Assembly (NCBI GenBank): GCA_900660155.1
Contig: CABFPE010000030.1
Location: 320,651-384,650, forward strand
Reading direction: 5' to 3'
DNA from: Hofstenia miamia
Taxonomy: Eukaryota; Xenacoelomorpha; Acoela; Hofsteniidae
DNA: 64,000 bases
Part shown: positions 59,029-64,000 of the stretch, piece after piece
Numbering within the stretch: the first letter of the stretch is position 1
Layout: every line of letters begins with the position of its first letter
Made by a program: the position numbers and the translations under genes
The notes under the pieces: model-generated
Told to the model about the DNA's origin: nothing
Database searches by the model: none
What the model saw: only the letters and a program-made list of their open reading frames with translations

Positions 59029-61470
59029 TTAGTCTATTGCTTATGCGAGAGTGCGTTCATATACCATCCGACAAGGAGCGTGTGAGGGAAATAGAGCACA
59101 TCTTTTAGCGTGTACTTTGGTGCATTGAGTTTTATGACACTCGTAAAATTGACAACTTTGTAGATTATAGTGATTTACACTCGTTTTCCTACCGCTCAGC
59201 CAATCAGTTGAAATGAATATATTAACTCTTTGATTTTTTGAAAAAAATTCCACGAAACGCACTACCTCCATTTATCTAAAAATTATAAAGCATATTTGAT
59301 TGATTAATTTTAGTTATTATATTTTTCCTGTGTAAAAACTATTGAAAAATGTGCACTATTTTTAGTGTATGAATATAGTTAGTGAAGTGTTAAAATGATT
59401 CAAACAATAGGATTGGTTAATGTACTCTTTGAAGATCGCCGCTACAACATATCGTGCACTTTGAAGTTACGGCGGTTTTGAATTGGCATGACTGCGAATT
59501 ATTTCTTTGCCACACGCCGACTAAAGAATTCATTGTGTGCGAAAAGCAAAGCTTTGATTTTGCGCGGTATATCTCTTTGAGTTACGACAAACAGTAGTGT
59601 TAAATTGTTTTTGAATTGTCGTCAATTTAATAAGTTTGTGCATAGAGAACAAATGTACAAATTGACGTAATTGAAAAAATATTTTCTGTCCACATCTATT
59701 CTTAACTATGTTAATATACAAATATATAATTTAATATCTCGCTCATTTTAGTAGGTAATTTAACTAAAGCAAATTGCGAAGATTAATCCAGACGGAGTCA
59801 TTCTGTCTGCTGGCTAAAAATAGTGCAATATCGAGGACTTTCATTTTTAATATTATGCCTGATAAATAAAAACAAACTAAGGAACATAAAGTAAAACTTT
59901 TCGCTACAGTACTCTTCCCTGAAATAACGCGTAGGACTAATGGATTTTTGATCTCCCCCTCATAGTTTAGTAGGTTAAATCAAAGTCATATTTGTTAAAT
60001 AAATCGTAATTTTGATATGCACTCTAGTAATTGTTTATGAAAATGTCTATTAACAACAAAGCAACTCATTTCCACATCAAAACTATTTCCACATTTGTAG
60101 TAGGAGTCCTAGTGATTATAGAATGTCATGTGTCATCAATGATTAGCGTTTCCCTTTACCAACATCATTTAATTTTCCGTTTATGTGACTCTTGATGCCC
60201 TGCACATCAAAGCAGGGAATGACTTTAACTTGCTTTCCAAGTATTATTAAGATCGTCAAATTTATAGCTGTACAACTCACACTTCACACTGCATTAATAT
60301 CCATTTGTTTATTAACACAAATCAAATTTCGTAAACAGTTTAGCAGTACACTCTTTAATATAGGGTCTAATTTAAGGAAATTTGGGATTTCCAAATTTTC
60401 ATCACAAACATATTTAGACTACTTATGCATTATAACAAATAATTCAGAAATAGTTTCTGTAATGATGATTTTAAAAAAATTAAACTTTTACTGAACAAGT
60501 CTTTTGGTCCAGCTTACATATATTTATTAATAGAGCAACACAGGCATTTAGTCATTTAAGAAATATTATTTATTTTTATCTTTTTGTTTAAAGGTTTGAC
60601 CATTTTTTAATTGTTTATCTGCTGATGCAGCTGTACATCGATGATTCCTAGAGCACACTGCATAACCATTCATGATTTTTGTACTTCACGGATGGCCAAA
60701 TGCTCTTTTGCTTGTCATTTGGCTACTTGGGTGTCATTTCACATGGATCAAAGTCTTTGTATTGCAGATATTCACTGCAACATGCAACTGGTTCCTCAAT
60801 GTATCGAGTGTAGAAGACTTTCTGGTATATTTCTTGAGTTTGTTGTTATTGACTGAAATTGTGAACTGCTATGAAAGAGAGGAACACTTAACACTTTGTT
60901 CGAGTTTTTTCATGTTATTTATTTCTGTTGTAAATGTTATCCAGTTTCACAGCTATGAACTGCAGGATTATCATTATCATTATATACAAGCATGATAAAG
61001 TATGTTTTGCAAAAATGGAAAATGTGAACAACTTTAAAAAATTAAAAACGGGCAGCTATTAACAAGATACTTTAAATTTTTATACACTAATCAACAAGTG
61101 ATTATGCTTATTCAAAAATTCTTACAAAGTAACAAATATTCTTGACTTAATATTACGAAGGAATAATTAAGAAAAGTAACAATTTCAAAATAGGGATCTT
61201 CATTACACACTCCACAGAATCATTTGCAATCTATATACTGAACCCTTCCAGATTCACTGAGTTCAGCAAAATACACTATACATTTTGCTTAATCATCTCC
61301 ATTGTTATTTCTCACTGGATAATCATTAGTAAGAATCTTCGCTGTAAGCAGTTGGTGTTTTCAACTTCTCATTTGATAGATCTATAGTGTCTCACGCAAG
61401 TATATATTCCTTCTTGCAATTAATATAGTTTTTAGAGATTAAGTGTTTTGTCAAGATATATTCTGAAATG
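59029..61470. other. Region upstream of TMEM132, no second gene recognised
   Basis: It should hold the TMEM132 promoter and 5' UTR. CpG-containing sequence with a minus-strand CCAAT occurs near 59430-59530. Frames at 60192-60494 and 60641-60995 have no recognised motif. Confidence 0.35.
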
Positions 61471-62654
61471 TACAATAGTATCAACAAATTTATAAAATCA
61501 GTATTTAGTGGACTCTCCTTTAGCCTTAAGAACCTCAGCAATTCTTCTTACCATTGACTTTGATAATGCAGTACAGTACCCAGGTATGATATATTTGCAC
61601 CCTACCTCACGAATTTCGCTCTATATACAATCAAGATTGTATGATTTGCGTTCAGCCATTTTGCTCTAGAATTTCCCACATGTTTTCAATGGAGTTCAAA
61701 TCAGTACTGTTTTCAGGCCAATCAATGACTTGAATCCCACTTTCGCCAAACCATTTCTGCAGTTTTTAGCCTTATGACAATGTGCACTATCTTGAAGAAA
61801 CCAAGAACAATGAAGGATGTTGACAAAAGTAGGCACATTGGCCTTGTCAGTGCATGAAGAACATTACGGTCTGTAAAAAATAGTCCCTTATAACTAGAAT
61901 AGCTTAAGCACCTCCAAAACATTAGGTGAGGCGGATATCTCATATTTTGAACAAGGTTTTATGTGTAGTACCGTGTACCTTGACTGCTGCAAGCATGGTG
62001 CTCTCAATGACTGAATTGCTTAATGCTGGTTTCGTCAGAGTAGAGCAACTTTCCCCAATCAGCTTCTCTGTAATGTTGATAACTTTCACCAAACGCCAAT
62101 CATTTGGCCTTCATGAACGTGTTCAGTTGTGCTTACAAATAGTTCTTGCAGAAACCATCTCAAAATCTCCCGTTAGATGACGCCTTATAGTCTCATGACA
62201 GACTGAGACACAATCAGATTACGCAGAAGGCTGTATTTTGCGTAGGGATGTGAAAGGATTCTTCATAGCTTTTCATTTCATTAACCTGTCAATTCTTGCA
62301 GACTTGTTTCTTGGTCACCCATTCTTTTTTTACTCAAAACTAGTAGCACCTTGTTGAAATCACTTAAAAATTTGATATACATTGATATTTATGCAATTAT
62401 TCTTCTTTGTGATTTCATATGTGGAAAAGCACAAAACACAATAATCAGAATGCTCAGAATTACTACCTTTCAGAGCACAGAAATATCACCTAATGATAGC
62501 CTTTGATGATAAAGCAATGCCAAAATATCACATCATTGAGAGCCATAAAACAGAAATGTAAATAAATATAATTAATTATGTTTTTGTAACAAGTAATTTA
62601 CTGGCAAATTTGCATTTCATACTGAATAGTGTATTATTTTTGTGGCACACTGTA
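61471..62654 (-). mobile_element. Tc1/mariner transposon remnant
   Basis: Minus-strand pieces appear in transposase order. GRPRNKSARIDRLMK at about 62275-62320 is the linker between DNA-binding helices, and HETIRRHLTG follows near 62170-62200. A SDET catalytic Asp motif is near 62030. Then come PPHLMFWRCLSYSSYKGLFF (about 61880-61930), DWPENSTDLNSIENMWEIL (catalytic SPDLNPIEN type, about 61670-61730) and VRRIAEVLKAKGESTKY-stop at 61498. Many stops and frameshifts. The right end ACAAAAATAATACAC.. / TGTGGCACACTGTA at 62654 looks like a TA-flanked terminus; the left end at 61471 matches it only weakly. Confidence 0.85.
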
Positions 62655-63970
62655 CCTCCATCTTGGCCCCCTGTTTTGCAGCGAGCCCTCTCGCTGTTAC
62701 TTGAGGCAGACGATGTGTGAAGAGCATCTTCAATAAATGCCTATTATTAAAGTCTTGAGTTTTGCGTCACGGGATCTGATAGGGAATAATTTGCAGGCAA
62801 TCACAAGCATATTCAACTCTCAAAAATGAATTAGAGATTTTATTTTCAGTAAAGGACAGTCTTTCATGCTACATTTTCTATATCACCAAAAATTTTATTT
62901 TTAATAGTGTAAATTGTTAGCTGATTTTATGCTACCCCTTATGCACAAGTAATAAGTTATCTGATCAGGAGAAAAAATTTTTTCTGGGAGATCAGCTAGA
63001 TCAGTGTATTCTAAATTAATGTAAGTAAAGCTATAGCAGGTTTTGAGTTCATTGTTCCTTATATCACTATTCAACTTATGAAGCTGTTCTGTTGAAGAAA
63101 TTTGGAGCTTTTAAATTGCTCATCCAAAAAATTAATGACAGCCTGATCAGTTTTATTGCGTACTGCATGGAATGAACTACTTGAAATAATATGTGCAAAC
63201 CTATTACGCTGTTTTGGACGTTTTTATTTCACTATCAGTCCATCATCATAAAATTGAAGAGAGTGATCTTTACTTACACCACCAAACGTGGAATTCTTTA
63301 GAAATGTCAAAAATGAGTAATGAGTTATCTTCAAGGGACTTCTCCAGTCTGTTTTAGATAAAGACTAAATCTGCTAAAACACAACCCAACGTAATCTATC
63401 TTTGTTTAGCCACTTGTTCGAAAAGCGTTTGGCATCTTTTAGAGTTTCTTTTTTAAAATTGAAATTGATGCACGTCAGTTTTTCAAAACTGTTTCAATCA
63501 ATGATGAAGTAAATTCTATCTACATAAATTCAGACACACTGTAGACTTACATCTGTCGCAGTTTTTTGTAACTCTCTTGTTCTAGAGAGGCGACAAGATC
63601 TATGAAAACTTTGAGTTTCTTGTATGACATTGTTGACTTGACTTCTCTAACAGAAGAGCTAACTGATTTCCATGCACGATTGGCCCTGAGAACTGCAGTC
63701 CAAGTTTTTGCTAGTATTATCTCACACCTAAATTCATCCCTCTCAGACTTACAGAGTGCCCACAACTCATTCATATTTTTTGTATTTGGAAAGGAGAAAT
63801 ATTAAGACAGTTCGATCGGAACTTTCAACAAATTCAATTCTTGTAAGCCAGATTTTGTTGTCCCTTAATCATCGCATGCTTATTTGAACTTGTTTTCTGT
63901 CTACTGCCCAGTCTGTTTTAAGACAGGCTGCAAAACACTGATTCAAAGTTGCCTTTCTCCGGGCGCATAA
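62655..63970. other. No gene recognised
   Basis: Frames at 63547-63774 (minus) and 63602-63805 (plus) overlap and neither has a recognised motif. There is no bounded repeat. Confidence 0.3.
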
Positions 63971-64000
63971 CCACGGGGGTCGAACCCCCCCCCCCCCCCC
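63971..64000. repeat. C-run at window end, with B-box-like sequence on minus strand
   Basis: The window ends in a run of 14 C. Read on the minus strand the junction gives GGGTTCGACCCCCG, which fits a tRNA-type B box (GGTTCGANNCC). No A box can be tested because the window ends. Confidence 0.3.

Noticed and set aside
60192-60995. Plus-strand frames of about 100 codons upstream of the Tc1 element
   Set aside because: Hydrophobic, low-complexity translation without motifs; consistent with chance in AT-rich DNA.
1-64000. CRISPR arrays, bacterial operons, rRNA genes
   Set aside because: No regularly spaced repeats, Shine-Dalgarno-led gene clusters or rRNA-like sequence seen; the window is eukaryotic.

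Overview
This is an AT-rich, intron-rich and transposon-rich animal nuclear genome, probably an invertebrate. The evidence is GT-AG introns of 0.1 to 4.4 kb with A/T-rich 'TTTAG' acceptors, metazoan gene families (TMEM132, DCAKD, a PRDX4-type peroxiredoxin), and Ty3/gypsy, Ty1/copia, LINE, Tc1 and hAT elements. The sequence alone does not let me name the phylum. The exon models were built by eye from splice sites, reading phase and remembered family patterns; no search was run.

Layout. 1-850: no gene seen. 853-2290: minus-strand LINE reverse-transcriptase fragment holding a 1000-base N gap. 2285-5364: decayed minus-strand Ty3/gypsy element (RNase H, integrase, then an unrecognised third ORF) carrying a solo-LTR candidate. 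5365-9854: plus-strand LTR-flanked element without pol that carries the same third ORF. 9855-15618: non-coding, with one clean hAT MITE and a fragment of another. 15619-20357: dephospho-CoA kinase (DCAKD), three exons; its first intron holds a LINE fragment and an unmerged assembly duplication. 21482-26763: signal-peptide 2-Cys peroxiredoxin, three exons. 27038-34500: hAT elements, a LINE 3' fragment and older repeats. 35113-38909: complete but decayed Ty1/copia element with TSD and PBS. 38915-46512: mostly featureless, with one hAT MITE. 46513-59028: an 868-residue TMEM132-family adhesion receptor on the minus strand, eight exons. 50248-55768: a candidate 51-codon plus-strand gene whose three exons lie between TMEM132 exons. 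61471-62654: Tc1/mariner remnant. 62655-64000: no gene recognised, ending in a C-run.

How the genes relate. The three confident genes are ordinary housekeeping or neural-type genes and do not form a pathway. DCAKD performs the last step of CoA synthesis, the peroxiredoxin removes peroxide in the secretory route, and TMEM132 is a type I membrane adhesion protein. The two most unusual items are the small gene interleaved with TMEM132 and the pol-less LTR element whose unknown ORF is shared with the neighbouring gypsy copy.
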